Below are positions 34,019 through 45,276 of a stretch of 64,000 bases of DNA, piece by piece. The notes below the pieces were generated by a model, which did no database searches, had not been told where the DNA came from, and worked only from the letters and a program-made list of their open reading frames with translations. Location of the stretch: assembly GCA_002166865.1 (NCBI GenBank), contig NHTQ01000004.1:124001-188000 (forward strand), written 5' to 3'. The translations under genes were made by a program, and so were the position numbers. The DNA comes from Rhodobacteraceae bacterium WFHF2C18 (GTDB taxonomy: Bacteria; Pseudomonadota; Alphaproteobacteria; Rhodobacterales; Rhodobacteraceae). Numbering within the stretch: the first letter of the stretch is position 1; each line of letters opens with the position of its first letter.

Positions 34019-34087
34019 GCGTCCACCTCGTGCTGGTTTGCGGGGGCCAACTCATGCGCGTCGCGAAAGGTCCGCGCGCCAAGCGCC

Positions 34088-34117
34088 TTGCGAGTGCCCC
34101 GGCCGCTGCCATATATC
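34088..34117 (+). promoter_or_regulatory. Candidate yebC promoter
   Basis: TTGCGA (34088-34093) and TATATC (34112-34117) with an 18-base spacer lie upstream of the yebC ribosome site at 34144. Confidence 0.4.
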
Positions 34118-34154
34118 AGGCGGAACGCTGCGTCACGCAATTCGGAGGACGACC

Positions 34155-34904
34155 ATGGCAGGCCATTCCAAATGGGCCAACATCCAGCATCGCAAGGGCC
34201 GGCAGGATGCCGCGCGCTCCAAGCTTTTCTCCAAGCTTTCCAAGGAGATCACCGTTGCCGCCAAGCTGGGGGACCCCGACCCGGACAAGAACCCGCGGCT
34301 GCGCATGGCCATCAAGGAAGCCAAGAAGGAATCCGTGCCCAAGGACGTGATCGAGCGCGCCGTCAAGAAAAGCCAAGCGGGCGACAGCGAGGATTACGAG
34401 GAGATCCGGTACGAAGGCTATGGCCCCGGCGGGGTGGCGGTCATCGTGGAGGCGATGACCGACAACCGCAACCGCACCGCCTCGACCGTGCGGTCCACCT
34501 TCACCAAGAACGGCGGCAACATGGGCGAAAGCGGCAGCGTGGCCTTCATGTTCGAACGCAAGGGCGAGGTGCGTTACCCCGCCGACGTGGGCGATGCCGA
34601 GACCGTGCTGATGGCCGCCATCGAGGCGGGGGCAGAGGATGTGGAATCGGGCGAGGTCGGCCACACCATCTGGTGTGTGGACACCGATCTCAACGATGTC
34701 TCCACCGCCCTTGAGGAAAGCCTGGGCGAAAGCGAGTCCACCCGCCTGGTCTGGCGCCCGCTGAACACCACCGAGCTGGACCTGGAAGGAATGCAAAAGC
34801 TGATGAAGCTGGTGGAGGCGCTGGAGGACGACGACGACGTACAGCGCGTGACCACCAATTTCGAAGCCAGCGACGAGGTCATGGCCCGACTCGCGGCCGA
34901 GTGA
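34155..34904 (+). CDS. yebC: YebC/PmpR-family regulatory/translation factor
   Basis: The 249-residue protein begins [18 protein letters not shown], the diagnostic YebC N-terminus, then has [20 protein letters not shown] and the C-terminal [12 protein letters not shown] region. Members bind DNA or act on ribosomes at proline-rich stretches. The start ATG 34155 has CGGAGGAC upstream. The gene is divergent from the SLC13 pseudogene and stands alone; a hairpin-rich gap of 190 bases follows. Confidence 0.93.
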   Translation: MAGHSKWANIQHRKGRQDAARSKLFSKLSKEITVAAKLGDPDPDKNPRLRMAIKEAKKESVPKDVIERAVKKSQAGDSEDYEEIRYEGYGPGGVAVIVEAMTDNRNRTASTVRSTFTKNGGNMGESGSVAFMFERKGEVRYPADVGDAETVLMAAIEAGAEDVESGEVGHTIWCVDTDLNDVSTALEESLGESESTRLVWRPLNTTELDLEGMQKLMKLVEALEDDDDVQRVTTNFEASDEVMARLAAE

Positions 34905-34921
34905 ACGGCCCGCTCTTGCGC

Positions 34922-34948
34922 CGTACGGACCGTACGCGCCGTACGGGC
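34922..34948. repeat. Three 9-base tandem repeats around CGTACG
   Basis: CGTACGGAC, CGTACGCGC and CGTACGGGC follow each other at exact nine-base spacing, starting 18 bases after the yebC stop. Each contains the palindrome CGTACG. Confidence 0.7.
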
Positions 34949-35013
34949 TTTCCGGACAGCAGGCGCGCTTGGCACCGTGTCCCGGTGCGGGCTGAATGTG
35001 GCACCTCCGCGAG

Positions 35014-35085
35014 GCCCCGGGTCAGGCCCGGGGCGTGCGGCACCCCCGCCCGACCGCGGGGCAGCCCCGGCGCAAAGGCCGGGGC
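35014..35085. terminator. Paired GC-rich hairpins between yebC and the fasciclin gene
   Basis: Two hairpins are present: GCCCCGGG (35014-35021) with CCCGGGGC (35027-35034), and GCCCCGGC (35064-35071) with GCCGGGGC (35078-35085). They lie between convergent genes and lack T runs, so they may act as transcript ends for both. Confidence 0.45.
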
Positions 35086-35094
35086 CGGGTGCGA

Positions 35095-35601
35095 TCACTC
35101 GGGCATCAGAACGCCGTCGATGACGTGGACCACGCCGTTGGAGGCCATGATATCCGCCTGCACGACGGTCTCGCCGTTCACGGTGACCCCGGAGCCGTAC
35201 TTGTCCATCCGGCCATCGACCGTCAGCTCCTGTCCCTGAACGGTGGTCACGGTGACCACCTCCCCCGCGAGCTGGTCGGAGGTGATGGTGCCCGGCACCA
35301 CGTGGTAGGTCAGGATATCGGTCAGCTGGTCGCGGTTTTCCGGCGTCAGCAGGGTGTCGACCGTGCCCGCGGGCAGCGCGTCGAAGGCGGCATTGGTGGG
35401 CGCGAAGACCGTGAAGGGCCCGGGCCCGCGCAACGTGTCGGTCAGACCCGCTGTCTGGACGGCCGTGGCAAGCGTGGACAGGCTGTCCGTCGAGGTTGCG
35501 AGATCGACGATGTCGGGGCGCGGGTCCGGCTGGGTGCAGCCCACGAGGACGGCGGATGCGGCAGCGAGCGCGCTGCCCGTGAGCAGGAATCGACGGTTCA
35601 T
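35095..35601 (-). CDS. Fasciclin-domain lipoprotein
   Basis: The 168-residue protein has a lipoprotein signal (RRFLLTGSALAAASAVLVGC, Cys at about residue 22). One FAS1 domain follows, with the H1 and H2 motifs GPFTVFAPTNAAFD and YHVVPGTITSDQL, ending VVHVIDGVLMPE. It should be anchored outside the cytoplasm and mediate adhesion. AAGGAGG ten bases before ATG 35601 supports this start over one at 35628. Confidence 0.92.
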   Translation of the reverse strand: MNRRFLLTGSALAAASAVLVGCTQPDPRPDIVDLATSTDSLSTLATAVQTAGLTDTLRGPGPFTVFAPTNAAFDALPAGTVDTLLTPENRDQLTDILTYHVVPGTITSDQLAGEVVTVTTVQGQELTVDGRMDKYGSGVTVNGETVVQADIMASNGVVHVIDGVLMPE

Positions 35602-35742
35602 TGGAATAGGTCCTCCTTGTTGATCCAAACACAGGGTCTACGGAAACCGCGGCACATCGGATTTGTTCCGGATTGATTTCATTGCGCGCCATGGCGGGTC
35701 GGCCTATGGCTGGCGCGCGGGCGGCGCGGCAAGGAGAGGGCG

Positions 35743-36336
35743 ATGCAGGCAGCGGCGGCGGGCTTTGCGCTGGGGATCTCGCTGATCCTGGCCATCGGAG
35801 CGCAGAACGCCTTTGTCCTGCGGCAGGGACTGCGGCGGGAGCACGTGGGCGCGGTGGTGATGACCTGCGCGGTCTCGGACGCGCTGCTGGTGAGCGCGGG
35901 CGTGGCCGGCTTCGGCGCCCTGGCCGCGGCGGTGCCGGGGCTGGCGGCGGTGATGCGCTGGGGCGGGGCGGTCTTCCTGGTCGTCTACGGGGGGCGGACC
36001 CTGCTGGCGGCCTGGCGCGGCGGCGCCGTGATGGAGGCGGGTCCGGCGGCCGGCGGCCTGCGCCGGGCGCTGGGGACCTGCCTGGCGCTGACCTGGCTCA
36101 ACCCGCATGTCTACCTGGACACGGTGGTGCTGCTGGGCTCGGTCAGCGCGCAGTACGAGGCCAGGCTGGCCTTCGGGGCCGGCGCGGTGACGGCCAGTTT
36201 CGTCTTCTTCATCACGCTGGGCTACGGCGCGCGGGCGCTGGCGCCGCTGTTCCGGCGTCCCGAGAGCTGGCGGGTGCTGGACCTGGTGGTGGGGCTGACC
36301 ATGTGGGCTATCGCCGCCAAGCTGATGGTGGGCTGA
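35743..36336 (+). CDS. LysE/ArgO-family amino acid exporter
   Basis: The 197-residue inner-membrane protein has six membrane segments and the LysE/ArgO signature GISLILAIGAQNAFVLRQGLR at the N-terminus and LALTWLNPHVYLDT near residue 120. It probably exports arginine and/or lysine. AAGGAGAGGG precedes ATG 35743. The next gene converges from the other strand three bases after the stop. The usual divergent LysR partner (ArgP/LysG) is not adjacent. Confidence 0.9.
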   Translation: MQAAAAGFALGISLILAIGAQNAFVLRQGLRREHVGAVVMTCAVSDALLVSAGVAGFGALAAAVPGLAAVMRWGGAVFLVVYGGRTLLAAWRGGAVMEAGPAAGGLRRALGTCLALTWLNPHVYLDTVVLLGSVSAQYEARLAFGAGAVTASFVFFITLGYGARALAPLFRRPESWRVLDLVVGLTMWAIAAKLMVG

Positions 36337-36339
36337 GGC

Positions 36340-37554
36340 TCACATGGCGATCTGGCGTTCGCGCCAGAGCACCAGCACGATCGCGGCGACCGCGGCCAGG
36401 GCCGTGGCCAGCATGATCCACAGCAGCGGAAAGGCCCCCGTGCCCGGGCCGAGCAGCGCGCCGGCCAGCGCCGAGAGCGCCGCGCCCCCGCCGATCATCA
36501 GCGCGCCGGCCAGCCCGCTGGCGGTGCCCGCCAGGTGCGGGCGCACCGAGAGCGCGCCCGCGGTGGCGTTGGGGATCACCATGCCGTTGCCCAGCCCCAT
36601 GAGCGTCATGAGCCCGAAGAAGCCGAGCGCGCTGCCCAGCCCGGCGTGGAACAGCGCGAGGTTCGTGGCGATGCCGGCGGCGTTGGCCAGCGTGCCCCAA
36701 AGCACCATGCGGTTGACGCCCGCGCGCACCGAATAGCGGCCCGAGGCGAAGTTGCCCAGGAAATAGCCCACGGCCGGGGCCCCGAAGTAGAGGCCCAGCA
36801 GCGCCGGGTCGAGGCCGAAGACCTGGTCGCCCACGAAGGGCGCGCCGCCCAGGTAGGCGAAGAAGGCGCCCGAGGAGAAGGCGGTGGCCAGCGCGTAGCC
36901 CCAGAACCGCGGCGAGGCGAAGAGCTCGGGGTAGTCGCGGATCTGTTCGCGCAGGGTGCTGCCGCGGGCCGGCGCGGTCTCGCCCAGGTCGGCCCAGGCG
37001 AGCCAGGTCACCAGCGCGCCCAGGGCGAAGAGCGCCCAGAAGTTCGCCTTCCAGCCGAAGAACTCGTCCAGCAGGCCGCCGAAGGCGGGCCCGATCATCG
37101 GGACCACCGCCATGCCCATGGTCACGTAGCCGATCATCGAGGCCGCCTGGTCCTGCGGGACCATGTCGCGCACCACCGCGCGGGAGAGCACCATGGCGGC
37201 CACGATGGTGGCCTGCAGCATGCGGAAGGCCAGGAAGACCCAGACGTTGCCCGCCAGCAGGCAGCCGAGCGTGGCCAGCAGGAAGATCCCCAGCCCGCCC
37301 AGGATCACCGGGCGGCGGCCCAGCCGGTCCGAGATCGGGCCCATGACGATCTGCAGGGCGGCGTTCACCGCGAGGTAGAGCGCCACCGACAGCTGGATCA
37401 GCCGGTACTCGGTGTCGAAATGGGCGGTCATGCCCGGCAGGCTGGGCAGGAAGATGTTCATGGCCAGCGCCGAGATCCCCGCGAGCAGGATCAGCGTGAG
37501 GATATGCGGCGGTGTGGAACGGTCCAGGAAGCGGACCCCGGGAGGCTGGGCCAT
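36340..37554 (-). CDS. Bcr/CflA-family multidrug efflux MFS transporter
   Basis: The 404-residue protein has twelve membrane segments and the family motif [16 protein letters not shown] after the second. An N-terminal FLPSLPGM is typical of Bcr/CflA. The start could be ATG 37554 or ATG 37590 (adds 12 residues); neither has a strong ribosome site, and both lie in a GC palindrome-rich segment. The protein would export drugs or small peptides across the inner membrane. Confidence 0.88.
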   Translation of the reverse strand: MAQPPGVRFLDRSTPPHILTLILLAGISALAMNIFLPSLPGMTAHFDTEYRLIQLSVALYLAVNAALQIVMGPISDRLGRRPVILGGLGIFLLATLGCLLAGNVWVFLAFRMLQATIVAAMVLSRAVVRDMVPQDQAASMIGYVTMGMAVVPMIGPAFGGLLDEFFGWKANFWALFALGALVTWLAWADLGETAPARGSTLREQIRDYPELFASPRFWGYALATAFSSGAFFAYLGGAPFVGDQVFGLDPALLGLYFGAPAVGYFLGNFASGRYSVRAGVNRMVLWGTLANAAGIATNLALFHAGLGSALGFFGLMTLMGLGNGMVIPNATAGALSVRPHLAGTASGLAGALMIGGGAALSALAGALLGPGTGAFPLLWIMLATALAAVAAIVLVLWRERQIAM

Positions 37555-37612
37555 GCCCGGGGAGTACGCCCGCGCGGGCGGTTTGTCCATATGATCAAAT
37601 TCGTGGCGGCAT

Positions 37613-37681
37613 GCCCGCGCGGGCGGCGGGGCGAGGGGCGCTGCCCCTCGCGCTCCCCGGAGTATTTCGGCCAAGAAGAAG
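37613..37681. repeat. REP-like intergenic palindrome, Rhodobacterales type
   Basis: A 9-base stem, GCGAGGGGC (37631-37639) and GCCCCTCGC (37643-37651), is followed by CCCCGGAGTATTTCGGCC and AAGAAGAAG. Similar blocks are recalled from many Rhodobacteraceae intergenic regions. The GCCCGCGCGGGCGG palindrome occurs twice, at 37568-37581 and 37613-37626. Confidence 0.6.
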
Positions 37682-37691
37682 GGGCCGGGGG

Positions 37692-38720
37692 TCAGGCGCC
37701 GGGTGGCCAGGTATCGGAGAGGCGGTAGCCCTCGGGCCAGGGGTCGGCGGGGTCGCGCAGGATCTGGTGGGTGCCGGTGATCCAGGCGCGGCCGGTGATC
37801 TGCGGCACGATGGCGGGGCGGCCGGCGACCCGCGTCTCGCGCAGGAGGCGGCAGTGGAACCGCCCGCCCAGGAGCGAGCGGCCGGTGTAGGCCTGGCCGG
37901 GCGCCAGGCGGCCGCGGGCGTGCAGCGTGGCCATCCGTGCCGAGCAGCCGGTGCCCGTGGGCGAGCGGTCGACCTTGCCGGGGTCGATGACCACCGCCGA
38001 GAGGCCGGCGAGGGTGCCGGCATCGCGGGTCGTATCCTCGGTGAACTGGCAGAAGGAGATGTGGGGCCAGTTCGCGGCGGGGTGAGTGAAGCCGAGCTGG
38101 TCGTTGGCCGCGGTGGTGATGCGGGCGCCGAGGCCGGCGAGGTCGCGGGCGGCGTCGGGGGTGAGGGCGAGGTCGAGGTCGGCGGCGCGCAACAGCACGA
38201 AGCTGTCGCCGCCGAAGGCGGTGTCCACGGTGACGGTGCCCAGCCCCGGGACCTCCAGCGGCGCGTCGAGACAGTCGACGAAGGCGGGCACGTTGGTCAG
38301 GGTGATCGCCTCGGCCTTGCCGCCTTGGCAGCGGGCCGTGATCTCGAGCGGGCCGGCGGCGGCCTCGAGCACGAACCGGGTTTCGGGCTCTTGCATCGCG
38401 ACCATGCCGGTTTCCAGCAGGACGGTGGCCACGCAGATGGTGTTGGAGCCGGACATCGGCGGGGTGTGGGCGGGTTCCATCGTCAGGAAACCGGCGGCGG
38501 CGCGCGGGTCGCGCGGGGGCACCAGCAGGTTGACATGGGTGAAGACGCCGCCGCGCGGTTCGTTGAGCAGCAGGTTGCGCAGGCGTCCGTCGGCGTGCAG
38601 CCGGTCGCGCATGTCCCACAGGCTTTCGCCCGGGGGCGGGGCGACGCCGCCGGTAACGACATTGCCGACCTCGCCCTCGGCATGGGCGGAGACCATCTGG
38701 ATCACGAGATCGCTGCGCAT
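37692..38720 (-). CDS. Proline racemase-family enzyme (hydroxyproline epimerase/dehydratase-like)
   Basis: The 342-residue protein shows the family pattern of two active-site motifs. The first reads MSGSNTICV, with Ser90 in place of the catalytic Cys. The second reads [13 protein letters not shown], with Thr255 at the second catalytic position and Cys259 four residues later. Cys/Cys members are racemases or epimerases, Cys/Thr members are trans-3-hydroxyproline dehydratases; a Ser/Thr pair leaves the reaction open. Start ATG 38720, divergent from pccB across 126 bases. Confidence 0.75.
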   Translation of the reverse strand: MRSDLVIQMVSAHAEGEVGNVVTGGVAPPPGESLWDMRDRLHADGRLRNLLLNEPRGGVFTHVNLLVPPRDPRAAAGFLTMEPAHTPPMSGSNTICVATVLLETGMVAMQEPETRFVLEAAAGPLEITARCQGGKAEAITLTNVPAFVDCLDAPLEVPGLGTVTVDTAFGGDSFVLLRAADLDLALTPDAARDLAGLGARITTAANDQLGFTHPAANWPHISFCQFTEDTTRDAGTLAGLSAVVIDPGKVDRSPTGTGCSARMATLHARGRLAPGQAYTGRSLLGGRFHCRLLRETRVAGRPAIVPQITGRAWITGTHQILRDPADPWPEGYRLSDTWPPGA

Positions 38721-38729
38721 GCGGCGCCC

Positions 38730-38783
38730 TTTGCAGGTTTTCAGGTTAGCGTTTGGCTGTTTGCACAACTTTGCAAATTTGCC
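38730..38783 (+). promoter_or_regulatory. Candidate regulator sites upstream of pccB
   Basis: TTTGCA (38730), TTTGCA (38760), TTTGCAAA (38770) and TTTGCC (38778) stand in this stretch, the middle two 10 bases apart. They resemble TTTGCAAA-type sites I recall for the propionyl-CoA regulator PccR (ScfR family); spacing differs from what I remember. Confidence 0.45.
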
Positions 38784-38846
38784 AGATTCCGCTTTGTGCC
38801 GGAGGGCAGTTTCCCTATGGTCGCGCAAAATCGCAAGGGGAGCGCC

Positions 38847-40379
38847 ATGAAAGACATCCTTCAGGAACTCGAGGACCGCCGGGGGGAGGCCCGGCTGGGC
38901 GGGGGGCAGAAGCGGATCGACGCCCAGCACGGCAAGGGAAAGCTGACGGCGCGCGAGCGCCTGGAGTTGTTGCTGGACGAGGGCAGCTTCGAGGAGTTCG
39001 ACATGTTCGTCGCGCACCGCTGCACCGATTTCGGCATGGAGAAGAACCGCCCCTATGGCGACGGGGTGGTCACCGGCTGGGGCACGATCAACGGTCGCAA
39101 GGTCTATGTCTTCAGCCAGGATTTCACGGTGCTGGGCGGCTCGGTCAGTGCAACGCACGCGCAGAAGATCTGCAAGATCATGGACATGGCGGTGCAGAAC
39201 GGGGCGCCGGTGATCGGGCTGAACGATTCGGGTGGCGCGCGCATCCAGGAGGGCGTGGACAGCCTGGCGGGCTACGGCGAGGTGTTCCAGCGCAACATCG
39301 AGGCCTCGGGCGTGATTCCGCAGATCTCGGTCATCATGGGGCCCTGCGCGGGCGGGGCGGTCTATTCGCCGGCGATGACCGACTTCATCTTCATGGTCAA
39401 GGACAGCTCTTACATGTTCGTGACCGGGCCCGACGTGGTCAAGACGGTGACGAACGAGCACGTCACGGCCGAGGAGCTGGGCGGCGCGCTGACGCACACC
39501 AAGAAGTCGTCGGTGGCCGACGGGGCCTTCGAGAACGAGGTCGAGGCGCTGGCCGAGGTGCGCCGGCTGGTGGACTTCCTGCCGGCCAACAACCGCGAGA
39601 TGCCCCCGGTGCGGCCCTTCTTCGACGAGCCGGGGCGCGTGGAGTCCAGCCTGGACACCTTGGTGCCGGACAATCCCAACACGCCCTACGACATGAAGGA
39701 GTTGATCGGGAAGATCGCGGACGAAGGGGATTTCTACGAGATCCAGGAGGATTTCGCCAAGAACATCATCACCGGCTTCATCCGCCTGGAGGGGCGCACC
39801 GTGGGCGTCGTGGCCAACCAGCCGATGGTGCTGGCCGGGGTTCTGGACATCGACAGCGCGCGCAAGGCCGCGCGGTTCGTGCGGTTCTGCGATGCCTTCG
39901 AGATCCCGATCCTGACCTTCGTGGACGTGCCCGGCTTCCTGCCCGGGACGGGGCAGGAATACGGCGGCGTGATCAAGCACGGGGCCAAGCTGCTTTATGC
40001 CTATGGCGAGGCGACGGTGCCGAAGGTCACGGTCATCACGCGCAAGGCCTTCGGTGGGGCCTACGTGGTGATGAGCTCCAAGCACCTGCGCGGAGATTTC
40101 AACTATGCCTGGCCCACGTCGGAGGTGGCGGTGATGGGCGCCAAGGGCGCGACCGAGATCCTCTACCGCTCGGACCTGGACGACCCCGAGAAGATCGCGG
40201 CGCGGACCGCGGAATACGAGGAACGCTTTGCCAATCCCTTCGTCGCGGCCGAGCGCGGCTTCATCGATGAGGTGATCCAGCCGCGCAGCACTCGGATGCG
40301 CGTGGCGCGCGCCTTTGCCAGCCTGCGCAACAAGAAGGTCGCCAAGCCCTGGAAGAAGCACGACAACATCCCGCTGTGA
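38847..40379 (+). CDS. pccB: Propionyl-CoA carboxylase beta chain
   Basis: The 510-residue carboxyltransferase moves CO2 from biotin to propionyl-CoA, giving methylmalonyl-CoA. Visible are the N-domain and C-domain acyl-CoA binding folds, [16 protein letters not shown] in the N-half and the C-half [28 protein letters not shown] precedes ATG 38847. PccA lies 1.7 kb downstream, with three small genes between them. The divergent neighbour is the proline-racemase-like gene rather than a regulator. Confidence 0.96.
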   Translation: MKDILQELEDRRGEARLGGGQKRIDAQHGKGKLTARERLELLLDEGSFEEFDMFVAHRCTDFGMEKNRPYGDGVVTGWGTINGRKVYVFSQDFTVLGGSVSATHAQKICKIMDMAVQNGAPVIGLNDSGGARIQEGVDSLAGYGEVFQRNIEASGVIPQISVIMGPCAGGAVYSPAMTDFIFMVKDSSYMFVTGPDVVKTVTNEHVTAEELGGALTHTKKSSVADGAFENEVEALAEVRRLVDFLPANNREMPPVRPFFDEPGRVESSLDTLVPDNPNTPYDMKELIGKIADEGDFYEIQEDFAKNIITGFIRLEGRTVGVVANQPMVLAGVLDIDSARKAARFVRFCDAFEIPILTFVDVPGFLPGTGQEYGGVIKHGAKLLYAYGEATVPKVTVITRKAFGGAYVVMSSKHLRGDFNYAWPTSEVAVMGAKGATEILYRSDLDDPEKIAARTAEYEERFANPFVAAERGFIDEVIQPRSTRMRVARAFASLRNKKVAKPWKKHDNIPL

Positions 40380-40491
40380 GGGAATGTGCCGGGCCCCGGC
40401 TGCCCGGGCGGGGCCTGTGCGCGGTCGGTCCCGGCGCGGTGCGCGCGGGCCCGGGCCATGCCCGGCGTGAGGAAGGACGAAACCGGATCGG

Positions 40492-40890
40492 ATGCGGCGA
40501 CATCTCTTGCATATCCTGGCGCCCGCGGTGATGGCAGGGGCGGTTGCCGGCGAGGAGGCGGCGCCGCGGCTCGCTCTGCCATCGGGGTTGGAGGCGCGGT
40601 TTCACGAGCGTCTGCGCGACGTGGCCGCGGCCGGTGAGGTTGTGCGCTTCCGCTTCGTGGCATCGGCCTTTAGCGATTCCATGCCCTTCGAGACGGTGAT
40701 GGCGGACCTGGAATACCTGTGCACCGAGTTCGTGGTGCCGCGCGTGCGGTCGGGTGGTGCCGTGCCCGATCGGGTAATCATCTCTCTTGCCGACAAGCCG
40801 GCGGAGTTCGGCGTTTTCGATCCGGAGACCGACCAGGTCTTCGAGGCCTACCGGATCGAGGACGGCGCCTGTATCTGGGAGATGTTCTGA
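40492..40890 (+). CDS. DUF6497-like periplasmic protein
   Basis: The 132-residue product has an N-terminal hydrophobic signal ([16 protein letters not shown]) and a soluble domain with [25 protein letters not shown] and the C-terminal GACIWEMF. The pattern matches the DUF6497 family as I recall it from Rhodobacterales, found near pccB. Two cysteines could form a disulphide. Function unknown; its place between pccB and pccA is shared by related species as far as I remember. Confidence 0.7.
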   Translation: MRRHLLHILAPAVMAGAVAGEEAAPRLALPSGLEARFHERLRDVAAAGEVVRFRFVASAFSDSMPFETVMADLEYLCTEFVVPRVRSGGAVPDRVIISLADKPAEFGVFDPETDQVFEAYRIEDGACIWEMF

Positions 40891-41104
40891 TGGCTGCACA
40901 ATATCTTGCGGAAAAAACCTCGGGCCGGTGGAGGAATGCGGCATTCAGGTCACTGTCCGGAATCATCGTCCAGGCGGCATATCGCACGGAAAACTTTTGC
41001 GTTAATCTGGAAGCCGGTTACGGCCAAGTGACCCATACCTCGAAAGTGGGGCAGGTGGGGCGAATAGCCCTGCGCTCGTCCTTTGAGTCAGACAGGAGAC
41101 ATAC

Positions 41105-41251
41105 ATGTCGAACACCCTCAAGAGCATCGTGGCCCTGGGCCTCGTCGCATTCGTCGCAGCTTGCGCCCAGCAGGCCGAAGAAGAATTCGTCGTGGTCGAG
41201 CCCGAGCCGATCACGACCGAGCCCGAGCCGACCGGCAAGTACGGCTCGTAA
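41105..41251 (+). CDS. 48-residue acidic lipoprotein
   Basis: The product starts MSNTLKSIVALGLVAFVAAC, a lipoprotein signal with the lipobox Cys at position 20. The mature part is 29 residues, rich in Glu and Pro (EEFVVVEPEPITTEPEP), ending GKYGS. CAGGAGAC precedes ATG 41105. An inverted repeat with a TTCG loop follows. Similar tiny lipoproteins occur between pccB and pccA in related bacteria as I recall; function unknown. Confidence 0.75.
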   Translation: MSNTLKSIVALGLVAFVAACAQQAEEEFVVVEPEPITTEPEPTGKYGS

Positions 41252-41260
41252 GCTGTTATC

Positions 41261-41284
41261 GGGACAGGCCTTCGGGCCTGTCCC
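41261..41284 (+). terminator. Hairpin with TTCG loop after the small lipoprotein gene
   Basis: GGGACAGGCC (41261-41270) and GGCCTGTCCC (41275-41284) form a perfect ten-base stem closed by TTCG. There is no T run, so it may be a terminator or an mRNA-stabilising end. Confidence 0.65.
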
Positions 41285-41320
41285 GCCCCGCGCGCGCCCC
41301 TGCGATCCGGGGGGTGGCGC

Positions 41321-41677
41321 ATGATAAAGCATCGCGGGTTTCCCGGGCGTCTGCCGGGCACGGATTTCCAGTTCACCATTCGCCGCGCCAATCCCAAGGG
41401 GGCGACGCCGATCATCCGGCGCGAGCGCTACCGCGACCGACGCGGCGTGGATCGCGCGGCCGATGCTGCCTTCGTGCGCGCGCTGTGGGAGCATTTCGGC
41501 GCGGAGCCTTTCGCGCGCGGCAACCTGGATGCCGGGCGGCTGAGCTGGCTGTTCGGGCGCGAGGTGCTGCCGGCCGAAGAGCCCTTTGACCCGCAAAGCT
41601 ACGACGCGATGCTGGTGCTGGATGTGGCGGCGGCGCGCGCGGCCTTCCCCGACGCCTTCGACGAGGACGCGTGGTGA
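41321..41677 (+). CDS. Hypothetical protein in the pcc locus
   Basis: The 118-residue product is soluble, with a basic N-half (GTDFQFTIRRANPKGATPIIRR) and a C-terminal acidic tail (FPDAFDEDAW). No signal or membrane segment is visible. A purine-rich GGGGGGTGG precedes ATG 41321. I do not recognise a family. It is placed between the small lipoprotein and pccA. Confidence 0.6.
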   Translation: MIKHRGFPGRLPGTDFQFTIRRANPKGATPIIRRERYRDRRGVDRAADAAFVRALWEHFGAEPFARGNLDAGRLSWLFGREVLPAEEPFDPQSYDAMLVLDVAAARAAFPDAFDEDAW

Positions 41678-42086
41678 GCGCGCCGGCGCGCATCCCGCGC
41701 ACCGCGCCTGCGGCGGTGAATGGCAGGATTCCGCTTAGGTGCGCGGGATTTACGCAAGATACAGCCGATTTGGCGCGGCGGGGCGCGGCGCGTTTGGCGA
41801 AGGGCACCGGATTGGGCAGGGTCTGGGGCGTAGCGGTGGCCCCCCATCGGATCGTGACGCGAAGTCCGCGCCGTTACCCTTCCCCTGGCGGGCGGTCCTG
41901 TTCCCCATGCAGGCCGCCCGCATTTTTGTCCGCGAGCGGCGCGGCCCGCCCCCCTGCCACACCCAGGTTGCCCGCCCGCCCCCCGCGGGGGCGGCGCATT
42001 CATCGCGGGGCCGCGCGCGTCTTGCGCGGCGGCGGCCCCTGTCACGCCCGGCCCGCAGGGCCCAACACCGGAAGAAGGGACATCGC
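41678..42086 (+). other. Untranslated region upstream of pccA
   Basis: The 409-base gap holds no convincing gene. It is G+C rich with several short inverted repeats, for example CCCCGCGGGGG near 41985. No TTTGC repeat like that upstream of pccB is seen. It may contain the pccA promoter. Confidence 0.4.
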
Positions 42087-44087
<2,001 letters not shown>

Positions 44088-44091
44088 CGCG

Positions 44092-44616
44092 ATGAGCCGG
44101 GCGCGCGGTCATATGGCGGGGCGGGCGGCGGCGCCGTTGGTGCTGGCCGCCCTGGCCCTTGCGGGCTGCGCGCGCGAGGACGAGGCGGCGCTGCGCGAAA
44201 GGCTGTCCCAGTGGTTCGCCCTCGGCGAAACGCGGGCCTTCGCCGCGCGCGCGGGCTGCGCGGCCGCGACCTTCACGGTGGTGGACGAACGGGTGCGGTC
44301 GGCCCTGCCGCGGCGGCGCGGCGTGGCCGGTTTCCTGCAGGCGCTGGAGGCGCGCGGCCGGGCGGCGCTGGACGATCCGGCCCGGAGCCCCGACGCCGGC
44401 ATGGTGGCGCTGGCCAATGCCGCGCGCGGCACCGGCATGGCGCTGCGGCGTGCGGCGCTGGAGGGGCGGGCCTGCATGGACGAGACGACGACCAGCGCCT
44501 TCCGCTACGCGCTGGACAACCCGCGCGCCCTGCTGGGCTGGGACGGGGCGAGCGGCACGCTGATGCTGCTGGACCCCGATACCGGGCTGCTGGTCGCGGC
44601 CATGGGAGAGCGGTAG
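44092..44616 (+). CDS. Lipoprotein of unknown function
   Basis: The 174-residue product has a signal sequence with lipobox LALAGC (Cys about residue 26), then a helical domain with several alanines and two more cysteines (RAGCAAAT, EGRACMDE). ATG 44092 lies four bases after the pccA stop; ATG 44113 is another option. Cotranscription with pccA is likely. I do not recognise the family. Confidence 0.65.
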   Translation: MSRARGHMAGRAAAPLVLAALALAGCAREDEAALRERLSQWFALGETRAFAARAGCAAATFTVVDERVRSALPRRRGVAGFLQALEARGRAALDDPARSPDAGMVALANAARGTGMALRRAALEGRACMDETTTSAFRYALDNPRALLGWDGASGTLMLLDPDTGLLVAAMGER

Positions 44617-44633
44617 ATGGCCCCCCGCGCGCG

Positions 44634-45098
44634 TCAGCTGTCGCCGCGCCGGCGGCGGATCTCCTGCTGGCGCATGGGCATCTTGTCGATCACGCGGGTG
44701 ATCTCGCGCACGCTCCACGGCACGGGCTTGCGCAGGTATACTGTGCCGTCCTTGCCGACGAGCGCCAGCATGAAGCCGCGCGGGCGCAGCTCCTCGCGCA
44801 GGGGGCTGTCGGCATCGGGATCGGTGTCGGTGAGCACGACGACATCGCGCTCGGCCAGTTCATCCAGGCCCTCGGTAATGTATTCCATCTGCTCGATGAA
44901 CCGGGGATCGTTGGGGCTTTCGGCGAAGACGACGAGGGGCCGGTTGGTCCACTTGAAGTCCTTGAGCGCCACGTCCTCGTCCGAAAGGATGATGGGCGGC
45001 GCGGGCTCGGCCTCTGTCTCTGCCGTCTCGCCCGTGTCCTGTGCGGACAGGCCGGTGGCAGCAAATGCCAGAAAAACCAGCGGCAAGATCAGTTTCAT
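44634..45098 (-). CDS. DUF4174-domain secreted protein
   Basis: The 154-residue product has a signal peptide (LILPLVFLAFAATGLSA) and a thioredoxin-like DUF4174 domain that begins FKWTNRPLVVFAES and includes VVLTDTDPDADSPLRE and GFMLALVGKDGTVYLR. DUF4174 domains lack the CxxC pair, so a redox role is doubtful. It is on the opposite strand from the flanking pccA-mcm genes. Confidence 0.85.
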   Translation of the reverse strand: MKLILPLVFLAFAATGLSAQDTGETAETEAEPAPPIILSDEDVALKDFKWTNRPLVVFAESPNDPRFIEQMEYITEGLDELAERDVVVLTDTDPDADSPLREELRPRGFMLALVGKDGTVYLRKPVPWSVREITRVIDKMPMRQQEIRRRRGDS

Positions 45099-45276
45099 GG
45101 ACCCTCCTGTGCGCGGGAATATAGGCCCCGGGGCGCCGAATGCGAAGCCGGAATGCCCAGCCGGCCGTGAAAATTTTACCGTTAAGCGCCTGCTCAGGAG
45201 CCGCGCGGCAGGATGGCGGCGGGGCAGCCCGCCCCGTCCGCAACCCGCGGCCCAGGCACGAAAGGCGCGTCAGCAC

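Noticed and set aside
40890..41104. Frame starting MAAQYLAEK after the DUF6497-like gene
   Set aside because: Its ATG overlaps the previous stop, but the frame runs on out of phase through the small lipoprotein gene, and has no separate ribosome site.
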